Source of the DNA: Apium graveolens
Lineage: Eukaryota > Streptophyta > Magnoliopsida > Apiales > Apiaceae
Length of the DNA: 64,000 nt
Assembly (NCBI RefSeq): GCF_009905375.1
Contig: NC_133653.1
Location: 90,445,671 to 90,509,670 of the forward strand
Reading direction: 5' to 3'
The stretch's first letter is position 1. Each line of letters begins with the position of its first letter. Below the pieces are notes generated by a model. It did no database searches, had not been told where the DNA came from, and saw only the letters and a list, made by a program, of their open reading frames with translations. A program made the translations under genes and the position numbers. This document shows positions 33,037 to 44,852 of the stretch, piece by piece.

Positions 33037-33962
33037 ATACTAAATAATAAGATTTTCCTTTCAAATTTTTTATATAAACTAATACATTAAACACTTAATT
33101 GATAGGCACTCAACATATAGATCACCCATATTTATAATTCCACACAATTTAAATCTCATTTATAAACACACAATTATATATAGATAAGGTTTAGAAATAC
33201 CGGTCGTAACATAATTGCCACTTAACAATAAGAAATGCAGCAATATTATGTTAACTGAAACTAAACAGTGCATACAATATTTCAAAACTCACTTATTTTT
33301 TATTAAAATCAACCTAGTGTTTTGCTACAAATTTTGGGTTCTTTGTAAGTAAATAACTCAGCTTCTTCCTTGAGAGAGTTACAAGAAAATTTAGATCTGT
33401 ATGATACCCTCAATAAAAGCAAAGGACCAATGTTAACTTTATAGATTAGTAAACACAGGTTTACACAACATGCAATAGAATGTACTAAACCCTACTTTAA
33501 GTTATCTCTAAAGCCTTCCATTTCTGGCTTAGTGTATCTTTGCAAATCTTGTGAATCTGTGACTTTCCTTTGTCAGTTAATCTTGGCCTTTGATCTTGTA
33601 CTCTTCAAGCTGCTTTTGTAGTCTTTTCAATATAAGTGATTAGATTGTTTATTGATTAATAATCTTGAATATTTAAATTATCGGCATTCTATACTTGAGC
33701 TTCATATCGAGATCTCCAGTTTGATCTATAGAGAAATGACATCTTGATAAGTATAATGGCTTATCGAGATCTCTTAGTTCTCTATAAGTATTTTAACTTG
33801 TCAAGGTCTCTGAGTTCTCTATAAGAGAACTTGGCTTGTCAAGGTCTCCAAACTCCTACATGTAGAAATAACTTGTCGATATCTCTGAGATCTCTATAAG
33901 CATTTTGACTTGTCGATATCTCTGAGATCTCTAATGAGAATTTGACTTGTCTATATCTCCAA
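33037..33962 (-). repeat. Fragment of the E-family LTR
   Basis: About 926 bp closely matching 51832-52725 in the same orientation, with scattered substitutions. Its high-coordinate part (33710-33960) carries the repeated GACTTGTCGATATCTCTGAGATCTCTATAAG-like units, here cited by position. It is joined to the integrase of D through a shared TCCAA. A short minus-strand frame crossing this junction is chimeric and not a gene. Confidence 0.85.
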
Positions 33963-34717
33963 GGTGACACCTTCAGTAATATGGCTTCACCTACTTGGAA
34001 TATGATGTCCTTACGAGTAGGGTCTGCATACTTTCTTTGCCTATCTTGAGCAGCAAGTAATCTCTTCTGAATCAACTTGATTGTCTCATGCATTTATTGT
34101 ACCAATTCCGGGCCTAGAATATTTCCTTCTCCCACTTCATCCCAACTAGTTGGTGATCTGCACTTCCATCCGTATAAGGCTTAGTATGGTGGCATGCCAA
34201 TATTGGAGTGATAGCTGTTGTTATAGGAGAACTCTACCAATGGCAAGTGGTCGTCCCAACTTCCTGCAAAATTAATTGCACAACCACGCAACATGTCTTC
34301 AATTGTTTGAATTGTCCTTTCACTTTGACCATAAGTCTATGGATGATACGCCGTACTCATGTTTAACTTTGTGCCAAGACTTTCTTGAAATTGCTTCCAA
34401 AATCTTGAGTTAAATCGTGGATCACTATCTGAAACTATCGATACAGGTACGCCATGTCGTAATACGATTTCACGCACATACAGATGGACCAATATGTCCA
34501 ATGAAGACCTTTCATTGATTGGAAGAAAATGTGCCGACTTCGTAAGGCGATCAACTATTACCCATATAGCATCATGTCCGGATTTCGTTCGTGGTAATTC
34601 TACTATAATGTCCATGGCAATGTTTTCCCACTTACATTCTAGAATCTTTAAGGGCTGAATTAATTTGCTTGGTCTTTGATGTTCTGCCTTCACTTTCTGA
34701 CAAGTATAGCACTTCAC
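33963..34717 (-). pseudogene. pol: Integrase core and C-terminus of element D
   Basis: Minus-strand reading shows CYTCQKVKAEHQRPS (end of the zinc domain), the catalytic block ending VIVDRLTKSAHFLP, then SDSDPRFNSRFW, and GQSERTIQTIEDMLRG. Stops interrupt it near 34720, 34336 and twice around 34095-34185. The C-terminal module is cut at LLKVSPW by the junction with the E-family LTR. D,D,E positions are recognisable but the protein is not expressible as one chain. Confidence 0.85.
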
Positions 34718-34720
34718 AAC

Positions 34721-35174
34721 CTATTTTTCTACTTCTCTCTTCATATTTGGCCACCAAAAGTTCTGCTTCAAGTCCTGGTACATCTTGGTGCTTCCCGGAT
34801 GGATTGAAAATCTAAAATTGTGAGCTTTTTGCAATATCTCATTCTTCAATTCAGTCACACGAGGAATCCAAATTCTTGAGGAAAACCTTAGTATACCTTG
34901 GTCATCCCTTTGAGTACAAATCTCTTCTCCGGTTAGTTGATTATCCCCATGTTTCATCACTTCTTCCTGACATTTTTTTATCTTTTCCAACAATATTGGC
35001 TGAAAAGTCATAGTATGACAAATCTCTTCAACTTTTCCGCAAACACAAAGTTCTAATTCAAATCTCTTAATTTCTTCAGATAATTTATTTGGTATTGCTA
35101 CCATATTCAACCTCTCTTTCCTACTCAAAGAATCAGCTACCACGTTCGCCTTTCCCGAATGATAATTTATCGAG
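34721..35174 (-). pseudogene. pol: RNase H end and integrase zinc domain of element D
   Basis: Continues the frame interrupted by element C: INYHSGKANVVADSLSRKE closes RNase H, a linker follows, then the integrase zinc domain HNFRFSIHPGSTKMYQDL..FWWP. It ends in a TAG at about 34720. The first complete codon lies next to the duplication CAATC (35175-35179). Confidence 0.88.
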
Positions 35175-35179
35175 CAATC

Positions 35180-36862
35180 TGAAAGAGATATGTCCTAAGT
35201 CCAATCATGTATGAGGATTTAGGAATAACTTTTATGTAATCTGTTTTGATTTCATTGATATTAATAAAAGACTTGTTTTGTTTTTATTGCAGGCTTTATC
35301 TATTTTAAGTGTTTAAATAAGATATACCACAGTTTAGAGTAAAGCTTTTAATGGATTGTGATGAGATTATAATAATGAGACATAAAAGATGATAACTCTA
35401 AACTTAAATAGTTCCTGGTCGTAGGATTACTAACTGGTAATTAATAATCCGCAAAGATCGGTACATACTATGCTTGCTTCATTTTGAAGGCTATCTGTTT
35501 TCATAGACATTTGTGTGGTGACACTATAGCTAGTATGTAGGTGCTTATTATAGAATAAGTTCACTGAACATGACTCACACAGCTGAACAACTGATGGAGT
35601 TCACTCACGTGTCAGCAGTTGTTCACATAGTGATAGTTGTACAAGTATCCTTAGACTTAAGGTCATCATAGTCATCTTGTGTACACTGAACTATGCTTTG
35701 GTTTAGTTCTTAGTCTCCAGGGACAATTATAAGGGCTCTACTGGGTATAGAAATTTGTACACGAAGATAGTGTATGATCAATAACGGATCTATCCCTTCC
35801 AGTGAAGGAAGAGAATGTTCAATGCTGATCCACTTATGCTAATTCAAGAATCTCTGGCCAGAGTGAATGAAATTAGAAAGGAGTTTCTAATATACATTAA
35901 TTAGAACTAAGCATAGTGAATGGGAAAGCATATGATTAAATAAGATAGGCTTGACACAAGTTCCATGCCTTGTATTTAATCGTGACATTGCAAGGTAGAA
36001 GGAATTAATTGTACGGTAACTATTCACTGAATAGGTTCTTGGTAATCTAAGCAGTGAATTTGTATTATCCGGATAGTCGCGATATGCTGAGAAGTATCCC
36101 TCACGATGTAGAATAAATATGATTAATTTATTAATTAATCATATTTAATGAATTAGAGAATTTATATAAATAATGATAAAATAGTTTTATTATTATTTAT
36201 TTCTACTACCGGCTTAATATTGAACCTACAGGGTCACACCATAAAAGAGAATGATTTAATGGTAGAGGAATTAATTAATAATGGCTGGTAATTATTTATT
36301 TGTGAAATAAATAATTAATTAGCAAATTTAATAATTGATTAAATGAGATTTAATTAATTATAAATTAATTAAGAAAAGTTCTTAATATTATTAATTAAGA
36401 ATTTAATTTTGGAAATTAAATCAAGTGAGAGAACTATTTTTTTAAAGTGTTTAGAAAAAGGATTAATGATTAAAAGGTGTTTTAATTATTAGTTAATTGG
36501 TTAATAAGAATAATCAATTAAAGGGTTAATAATAATAATATTTTATGGAAAAAAATTCAGCTGAAAATTTTGCCTATAAATATACTATTATAAACCCTAT
36601 TTGCCTCAACCTAAAAAAAATTCAAGCAAACCCTAATTCTCCCACCCCTTCCTCCTCCATTACATTGATCTCTTGGTGGATACCGGTGGAGTGCTTCACA
36701 CTTGAGGAGCAGCTGCTAGGGATCTCCGCTTATCGTTCTTGGATCGCTTTTAAAGGTTAGAAATCGATCCCATATGATTTAATCACGATTTGTATGCCTT
36801 TATTTGGATTTTATATCAAGAAAATTGTTTTACCATGCTTCTGTGATATATAAATTCCTTCA
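35180..36862 (+). repeat. 5' LTR of element C
   Basis: 1683 bp, TGAAAGAGATATG to ATTCCTTCA. TATA-like box CTATAAATA at 36574-36582. The 71-codon frame that starts at 36545 lies across the TATA box and is not a gene. Confidence 0.93.
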
Positions 36863-36863
36863 A

Positions 36864-36880
36864 TGGTATCAGAGCTTAGG
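36864..36880 (+). other. Primer-binding site of element C
   Basis: TGGTATCAGAGCTTAGG one base after the LTR, complementary at its core to initiator tRNA-Met. Confidence 0.9.
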
Positions 36881-38660
36881 TTGTATGCATATAGATCTGT
36901 GATAAAAATTTCCGAATTTTATGATCTTGTATGAATTTATTATGATTTTTGCAAGTTATATCATGGATTAATTATGATTGATTAGAAATTGTTCCTCAAA
37001 ATTGTTTTGACTGTAGATCTGTGTTCTACAAGTGTTGTAGATCGTCTGGGTATTTTTTTTCATAATTTTTTGATGTGTGGATTAATTATTAAGATTTTTT
37101 GAAGTTGTTTTAATTAAAATTCATAATTAAATATGTATATATATAATATGTTATGTATATATATTGTGTTTGCTGCTGGAATAAAGAAAAGGGGATGTAC
37201 TGATTTGATGTGCACGGCGTTTTAAGAAACTGACAGGCGCAGAAGCTGTCGGTTGCTGCAAGAGAAGGGAAAGGGGTGTCGCGCATTCCGGGAATGCGTT
37301 ACACCCTGTGGCGCATTCACGGAATGCGTTACACCTATTAATGGTTTAAAAGGGTTGTAATGCATTACCGGAATGCGTTACAGGGCTTGTAACGCGTTCC
37401 TGTAATGCGTTACAGCCCATCTGTTTTTTTTATTTGATTTCTGAGAGTTTTGTATCTCCGTTTAGGGCGTGCAATATATCGTTGGATTCGTTTTTCCGAG
37501 ACGGATCTAATGGAGTGGTCAAATATTTTTTATATAAAATTTTTGAGCTGTTTATATTCTCGAAAGTGTTTTAAAGCATGTTTTAATTGTTTTAATTAAT
37601 TTAAATGCTATAACAAATTCATACATCATTATATCAATGTGTGACATGATATTGCTTGCATGCTTACTTGTTTATTTTTTTTATATATGAAATATAGACC
37701 TATGTTTACCATGCGATGATAGATTTAGGTGAACTTAAATTAATATAAGGCGTGCTCTAGAAAATCTAGAATATGAATCGTTTCTTGCCTTAACAATAAT
37801 ATTATGAATACAATCATGAGATTCTTGTGTTTATGAAACACGTAATTAAATATGAATTTTCAATATTGAGAGAAAGGATAATTCTGTCAAAAGAAGATTT
37901 CTATCTGTAAGAAAGGGGTATTAAGTGACGCCTCTTGACAATGCTCCCCCCGATCTGGGAATCATCTGATTATCGATTATTGATTTGAAATATTTAATTT
38001 AAAAGGAAGAATCTCTTTATAATATGATTATGATTGTAACATAATATAATCCCTCTAAAATTAAATAATATCAAGTAGTAATTGGCCAATGACACAACGG
38101 GCTTGTGTCGGTCAAAGCCTTCCAACATGGTAGAAAGTAGTTCTTATTTTTAAATCATTATCGTTTCGTGCTACAGCCGAGGGCTTTGATTTTGAAATAA
38201 GAAATACTTGTCTATTACATAGAGATGTGTACATTGAATTAGAATCTAAAGGTCGTTATGTGCTGCAGCCATGGGCCGTTGGAGACTGATTCAATTGTAC
38301 GAAATATTGGGTTAGACTTGACTTAGAATATTGAGTCTACCGTGCTACAGCCGTGACTCAATCATTCAAGAGGCTAAAGTTTTATTAGGGAATAACATAA
38401 GATGTAATTGACAAGAGTTGTCTGCCTATTGAACATTACATGACATTTCATGCTACAGCCGAGGTTGTGTGATGGAATGTAGGATCCCTATTCCCACTAG
38501 CATTTTGAATGCTTAATTTTTCACTTAAGGGGGTTATTTAGATAAACTAGTGGGAACCACTTATGAATAAAGACCCGATTCATATAGTGTTTTGAAATGA
38601 AATTGAATATTTGCTAAGTGTTGTTATGTGTTCATCATTTACAGATTTACTATATACGTT
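36881..38660 (+). other. Untranslated leader of element C with two hairpin arrays
   Basis: 1.78 kb aligned with the leader of B. Array 1 (37276-37420) holds four GCGCATTC..GAATGCG palindromes. Array 2 (38145-38490) holds four loops of the CGTGCTACAGCCG type at 38167, 38259, 38341 and 38449; the third is closed by ATTGAGT/ACTCAAT (38330-38336 with 38356-38362). GTGTTT/AAACAC lies at 37827-37841 and GACAA/TTGTC at 38410-38422. No gene seen. Confidence 0.75.
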
Positions 38661-39776
38661 ATGTCTTCTGCTCTATCACTCTGGAGTATACTAGATGCTC
38701 ACAAGTTGACTGGTCCTAATTTTGCTGATTGTATTCGAAACTTGAGAATTGTTCTCAGGGTTGAGAAGCTGGAATATGTGCTTGACTCACCTAAGCCTAC
38801 TGAACCTGCTAGCGATGCACATAATGATGAATATGTTGTGTTTCGTAAGTGGATAGATGATGCAAATGTTGCTCAATACATCATGCTAGCTTCCATGAAC
38901 ATTGAGCTACAGAAGCATCATGAGCATATGGATGCTCACACTATCCTTATGCATCTACAAGAGTTGTATGATGTGGTAGGGAGGACAGCTCGATATGAGA
39001 TATCGAAGGAGCTGTTCGGTTGTAGGATGTCTGAGGGATCATCTGTGAATGACCATATACTTAAGATGATCAATTTGATTGAACATCTTGGACAACTTGG
39101 TTTTGCCATGGATGGGGACCTGAGCCAAGACTTGGTCTTGCAATCACTTCCGAGTTCGTTCTCGCAGTTTGTTGTGAACTTTCACATGAATAAGCTGGAT
39201 GTCAGCCTGCCTGAACTCCACAACATGTTGAAGACTGCAAAATCAAATTTTCCCCCTAAGAAGAGTTCTGTTCTTCTAATTGGTGAAGGTTCCAATCCTA
39301 AGAAAAGGAAGAAGAACCCTTCCAAGAAGAAGAAAGTAGGTGAGAAAAAGCCGGTTCTACCAAAAGCTGAAGACCCCAAGAGCAAAGCTATTTGCTTTCA
39401 CTGTAACAAGGTGGGGCACTGGAAGAGGAACTGCAAGGTTTACCTTGCAGAATTGAAGAAGAAAAAGGGTAGTGAGACTACTGCTTCTGATTCATGTATG
39501 TTCATGATCGAAGTTAATATGTCACTAAATCAAATTTCTACTTGGGTATTAGATACCGCCTGTGGTTCTCATATTTGCAATTCGTTGCAGGGACTAAAGA
39601 GAAGTAGGACTCTTGAAGAAGAGGATGTGATTCTACGGATGAGAAATGGAGCAAGAGTTGCTGCTGAAGCTGTAGGATCATTTCATTTACATATGCCTAC
39701 GGGCAAGACTATTGTTCTAAATAATTGTTATTTTGTTCCCTCGATTGTGAGGAATATTATTTCTATTCCATGTTAG
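38661..39776 (+). pseudogene. gag: Gag and protease of element C
   Basis: Open for 372 codons from MSSALSLWSILDAHKLTGP. Gag region to about residue 235, zinc knuckle CFHCNKVGHWKRNC near 39400, protease motif DTACGSH near 39555 (Asp-Thr-Ala in place of the usual Asp-Thr/Ser-Gly). The frame is lost at 39776 inside the protease-integrase linker. The in-frame codons before 38661 belong to the leader. Gag alone could still be made. Confidence 0.88.
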
Positions 39777-41163
39777 ACTTGGCTGGATTTTCGTTTGTTA
39801 TTCAGAATAATAAATGTTCATTTCTTAGAGATAACGTTCTTTATGGAAGTGGTATTTTAAACAATGGTCTATATGTATGTGACGTATAGCATAATTTACT
39901 ACAAATTGAACATACTAATAAAAGAAAAAGGGATGATGAAAATCTCACTTTCTTGTGGCACTGCGGACTTGGTCATATTAGTGAAAATAGACTGCGGACA
40001 TTGCATAAAGAAGGGTTACTTGACCCCTTTGATTTTGAATCATATGCTACATGCGAGTCTTGTCTATTGGGTAAAATGACCAAATCTCCATTTAGTGGAC
40101 ATGGAGAGAGGGCTGCAGATTTGCTAGGATTGGTACACACAGATGTATGTGGACCAATGTCTACGCAAGCCATGGGTGGATTTTCATACTTCATTGCTTT
40201 CATAGATGATCGATCTAGATTCAGATATGTGTATTTGATAAAACACAAGTCTGAAGCCTTTGAAAAGTTCAAAGAATATAAGTATGAAGTGGAGAAACAA
40301 ACCAAACATAGTATTATAACTCTTCGATCAGATCGAGGTGGTGAATACTTGAATGGAGAGTTTCTAGATTATCTCAAAGAAAATGGTATAGTCTCCCAAT
40401 GGACTCCTCCATATACTCCACAGTTGAATGGGGTATCTGAAAGGAGAAATCGAACTTTGTTAGACATGGTTCAGTCCATGATGAGCTATGCGAATCGTCC
40501 AGTATTCCTATGGGGTTATGCATTGGAAACCTCAGCATATTTACTGAATAAGGTGCCTTCCAAATCTGTTCCTCAAACTCCATATGAGATCTGGAAAGAA
40601 AAGAAACCGAGTCTTAAACACGTTAAGATTTGGGGATGTCCAGCTTATGTCAAGAAAGTTGACCCAGATAAGCTGAAATCTCGATTCGTAAAATGTAATT
40701 TTGTGGGATATCCTAAAGAGAATTTAGGGTATTATTTTTACACCGATCATCAGGTGTTTGTCTCCAGATATGCTACCTTCTTGGAAAAACGGTTTATCCT
40801 TGAAGGAAACAGTGGGAACAAAGTTGAACTTGATGAAGTTCAAGAAGCACAAACTACTACGGATCAAGTGGAAACACCTGTTCAGACTGAACAACCTTGC
40901 GTAGAACAGACAATTCGTAGGTCAGGGAGAGTGTCTCGCCAACCTGAGAGGTATTATGGCCTTGCCATTGAGAATGACAATGAGTTGTCAATCGTTGATG
41001 ATGACGACCCTGTGACCTATAATGAGGCTATGAGTAGTGTTGACTCAGAGAAATGGCATAGTGCCATGAAATCCGAAATGGAATCTATGTATACCAACCA
41101 AGTATGGACTCTGGTTGAGGCGCCTGAAGGTGTTAAGCCAATTGGGTGCAAGTGGGTATAACA
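39777..41163 (+). pseudogene. pol: Integrase and start of RT of element C
   Basis: Zinc domain WHCGLGHISENRL..CESCLLGKM from 39953, then HTDVCGPM, SDRGGEYLNGEF and NGVSERRNRTLLDMV with all three catalytic residues present, followed by the integrase C-terminal region and the opening of RT (KPIGCKWV). A one-base change in register at about 41159 ends the frame. This is the best preserved integrase in the window after that of H. Confidence 0.9.
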
Positions 41164-42517
41164 AAAGAAAGATTGGAGCAGATGGCCAGGTGGAGAAATA
41201 TAAGGCCAGGCTCGTGGTAAAAGGATTCAAACAAAGGCAAGGGATTGACTTTGATGAAACTTTTTCGCCTGTAGCCCTGTTAAAATCAATTCGGATTTTT
41301 CTTGCGATTGCTGCTTACTAAGACTATGAGATCTGGGAAATGGACGTGAAAACGGCCTTCCTGAATGGGGAACTTGAAGAGGAAGTGTATATGACACAGC
41401 CATAGGGTTTTCTTTCCAAGGGAAATGAACACCTAGTGTGTAAGCTGCTGCGAACCATATATGGTTTAAGGCAAGCTTCTCGTAGATGGAACATCCGTTT
41501 TGATGAGACAATCAAAGAGTTTGGTTTTATCAAAAACATAGATGAAGCATGTGTCTACAAGAAGGTTAGTGGGAGCGTGGTAATATTTCTTGTATTGTAT
41601 ATGGATGACATACTTCTTATAGAAAATGATATACCGATGCTGCAATCAGTCAAAGTATGGCTATCGAAGAACTTCACCATGAAGGACTTGGGAGAAGCAT
41701 ACATCCAGAAAGTGCTTAAAAGGTTTAGCATGGAAAACTCCAAAAGAGGTCTCATACCGATGAGCCATGGAGTGTCCCTTTACGGAAAGATGTCTCCTAA
41801 GACACCTGAGGAAAAAGAGCGTATGAGTAAGATTCCTTATGCTTCAGTAATAGGATCTACCATGTACCCGATGTTGTGTACTAGGCCTGATGTTGCTTAT
41901 TCAATTAGTGTGACGAGCAGATATCAGTCCAATCCAGGTGAAGACCACTGGAAAGTAGCCAGAACATCCTTAAGTACTGGAGAAGGACTAATGACATTTT
42001 TCTTGTTTTTGGTGATGAATCTGAGGTTAAAATAGAGGGTTATACTGACTCTAGTTTTCAATCAGAAAGTGATGATAGCACATCCATGCCAGGGTACGTG
42101 TTTACTCTGAATGGTGGTGCGATTAGTTGGAAGATTTCCAAACAGTCTACAACGGCTGACTCCACAGCGGAAGCAGAATATATAGCTGCAAGTGAGGCTG
42201 CAAAAGAAGCTGTTTGGATGAGGAAATTTGTTTCTGAGTTGGGAGTTGTTCCTAGCGTTGAAGAGCCTATTGTGTTGTATTGTGATAATAATGCAGCAAT
42301 AGCACAAGCCAAGGAACCTAGGTCTCATAAAAATTCCAAACATGTCCTGCGGCGCTTTCATCTGATTAGGGAGATTGTTGAAAGAGGAGATGTCAACGTC
42401 GAGAGAGTTGACACACATAACAACATAGCAGACCCTTTAACAAAGCCACTTTCTCAAAGTCACTTTGATCGTCAAAAAGACAAGATGGGTATTAGATACC
42501 AGGGTGATTGGCTTTAG
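41164..42517 (+). pseudogene. pol: RT and RNase H of element C
   Basis: RT continues in broken frames: [23 protein letters not shown] (cited by its location, 41200-41270), a TAA at 41319-41321, a TAG near 41403, then YGLRQASRRWNIRFDE and YMDDILL (methionine where H and A have valine). About 60 bp are missing after KDLGEA near 41700 relative to H. RNase H follows from 42033 (GYTDSSF) with a frame change, and is open at 42086-42517, ending MGIRYQGDWL beside the polypurine tract. Confidence 0.88.
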
Positions 42518-42520
42518 TAC

Positions 42521-42531
42521 AAGTGGGAGAT
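42521..42531 (+). other. Polypurine tract of element C
   Basis: AAGTGGGAGAT directly before the 3' LTR at 42532. Confidence 0.87.
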
Positions 42532-44212
42532 TGAAAGAGATGTATCCTAAGTCCAATCATGTATGAGGATTTAGGAATAACTTTTATGTAATCTTTTTTG
42601 ATTTCATTGATATTAATAAAAGATTTGTTTTGTTTTTATTGCGGGCTTTATCTATTTTAAGTGTTTAAATAAGATATACCACAGTTTAGAGTAAAGCTTT
42701 TATGGATTGTGATGAGATCATAATAATGAGACATAAAAGATGATAACTCTAAACTTAAATAGTTCCTGGTCGTAGGATTACTAACTGGTAATTAATAATC
42801 CGCAAAGATCGGTACATACTATGCTTGCTTCATTATGAAGGCTGTCTGTTCTCATAGACATTTGTGTGGTGACACTATAGCTAGTATGTAGGTGCTTATT
42901 ATAGAATAAATTCACTGAACATGACTCACACAGCTGAACAACTGATGGAGTTCACTCACGTGTCAGCAGTTGTTCACATAGTGATAGTTGTACAAGTATC
43001 CTTAGACTTGAGGTCATCATAGTCATCTTGTGTACACTGAACTCTGCTTTGGTTTGGTTCTTAGTTTCCAGGGACAATTATAAGGGCTCTACTGGGTATA
43101 GAAATTTGTACACGAAGATAGTGTATGATCAATAACGGATCTACCCCTTCCAGTGAAGGAAGAGAATGTTGAATGCTGATCCACTTATGCTAGTTCAGGA
43201 ATCTCTGGCCAGAGTGAATGAAATTAGAAAGGAGTTTCTAATATACATTAATTAGAACTAAGCATAGTGAATGGGAAAGCATATGATTAAATAAGATAGG
43301 CTTGACACAAGTTCCATGCCTTGTATTTAATCATGACATTGCAGGGTAGAAGGAATTAATTGTACGGTAACTATTCACTGAATAGGTTCTTGGTATTCTA
43401 AGCAGTGAATTCGTATTATCCGGATAGTCGCGATATGCTGAGAAGTATCCCTCACGATGTAGAATAAATATGATTAATTTATTAATTAATAATATTTAAT
43501 GAATTAGAGAATTTATATAAATAATGATAAAATAGTTTTATTATTATTTATTTCTACTACCGGCTTAATATTGAACCTACAGGGTCACACCATAAAAGAG
43601 AATGATTTAATGGTGGAGGAATTAATTAATAATGACTGGTAATTATTTATTTGTGAAATAAATAATTAATTAGAAAAATTAATAATTGATTAAATGAGAT
43701 TTAATTAATTATAAATTAATCAAGAAAAGTTCTTACTATTATTAATTAAGAATTTAATTTTGGAAATTAAATCAAGTGAGAGAATTCTTTTTCTAAAGTG
43801 TTTAGAAAAGGGATTAATGATTAAAAGGTGTTTTAAATATTAGTTAATTGGTTAATAAGAATAATCAATTAAAGGGTTAATAATAATAATGTTTTATGGG
43901 AAAATTTTTAGCTGAGAATTTTGCCTTTAAATATACTATTATAAACCCTATTTGACTCAACCTAAAAAAAAGTCAAGCAAACCCTAATTCTCCCATCCCT
44001 TCCTCCTCCATTACATTGATCTCTTGGTGGATACTGGTGGAGTGTTTTACACTTGAGGAGCAGCTGCTAGGGATCTCCGCTCATCGTTCTTGGATCGCTT
44101 TTAAAGGTTAGAAATCGATCCCATATGATTTAATCACGATTTGTATGCCTTTATTTTGATTTTATATCAAGAAATTGTTTTACCATGCTTTTGTGATGTA
44201 TAAATTCCTTCA
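42532..44212 (+). repeat. 3' LTR of element C
   Basis: 1681 bp copy of 35180-36862 with many small differences, including a changed TATA-like box (CTTTAAATA). It ends ATTCCTTCA next to the second CAATC. Confidence 0.93.
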
Positions 44213-44217
44213 CAATC

Positions 44218-44788
44218 ATAGTCCTTAATTAACTCCAACCATCTTTTTTGCCTCATGTTGAGCTCTTTCTGAGTGAAAATATACTTTAAACTCTTGTGAT
44301 CCGTGTAGATCTCACACCTTTCTCCGTAAAGGTAATGTCTCCAAATCTTAAGTGCAAATACTATATAGCTGCTAATTCCAAATCATGTGTAGGATACTTC
44401 AATTCATGTGGCTTCAGCTGTCTTGATGCATATGCAATTACCTTGTTGTGTTGCATTAGCACACTACCCAGAACTTTATGTGAGGCATCCCTAAAAATTA
44501 CAATTCTCCTTGATTTTCTGGTAATACTAACATCGGGGATGTAACCAACCTCTGTTTTAGTTCTTGAAAACTATCTTCACATTCTGCATTCCATTCGAAT
44601 TTCTGATTCTTTCTAGTCAACATAGTCAATGGCGTGGTGATTTTCGAGAAATCTTTAACAAATCTTCTATAGTATCCCGCCAATCCTAGAAAACTTCGTA
44701 CTTCTGTAGGTGTCTTTGGTCTCTCCCAACTTAGGATTTCCTCAATCTTTGCCGGATGCACTTTAACTCCTTCACTTCCAATAAACAT
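44218..44788 (-). pseudogene. pol: RT connection and RNase H of element D
   Basis: Minus-strand frame with [20 protein letters not shown] (44498-44788), then a one-base shift near 44500 and RNase H sequence up to the C insertion ([19 protein letters not shown]). It is separated from the upstream RT by a TAA near 44853 and a further frameshift near 44790. The last residue before the insertion continues at 35174. Confidence 0.85.
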
Positions 44789-44852
44789 GTCCCAAAAATT
44801 GAACTTCCTTTAACCAGAACTCATATTTAGAAAACTGGGCATACAACTTCTC

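Larger units (their letters stand above)
35180..44212 (+). mobile_element. Element C: Angela-like copia retrotransposon nested in D
   Basis: 9033-bp plus-strand element with LTRs of 1683 and 1681 bp and exact 5-bp duplications CAATC (35175-35179, 44213-44217). Same family as B but more complete. Its coding region covers gag to RNase H with a few frameshifts, stops and a roughly 60-bp deletion in RT. It lies antisense to D. Its LTRs differ from each other at many more sites than those of H, so it is older than H. Confidence 0.95.

Noticed and set aside
33839..34093. 84-codon ORF joining integrase to novel sequence
   Set aside because: Its C-terminal half is E-family LTR sequence past the TCCAA junction; a chimera created by deletion.
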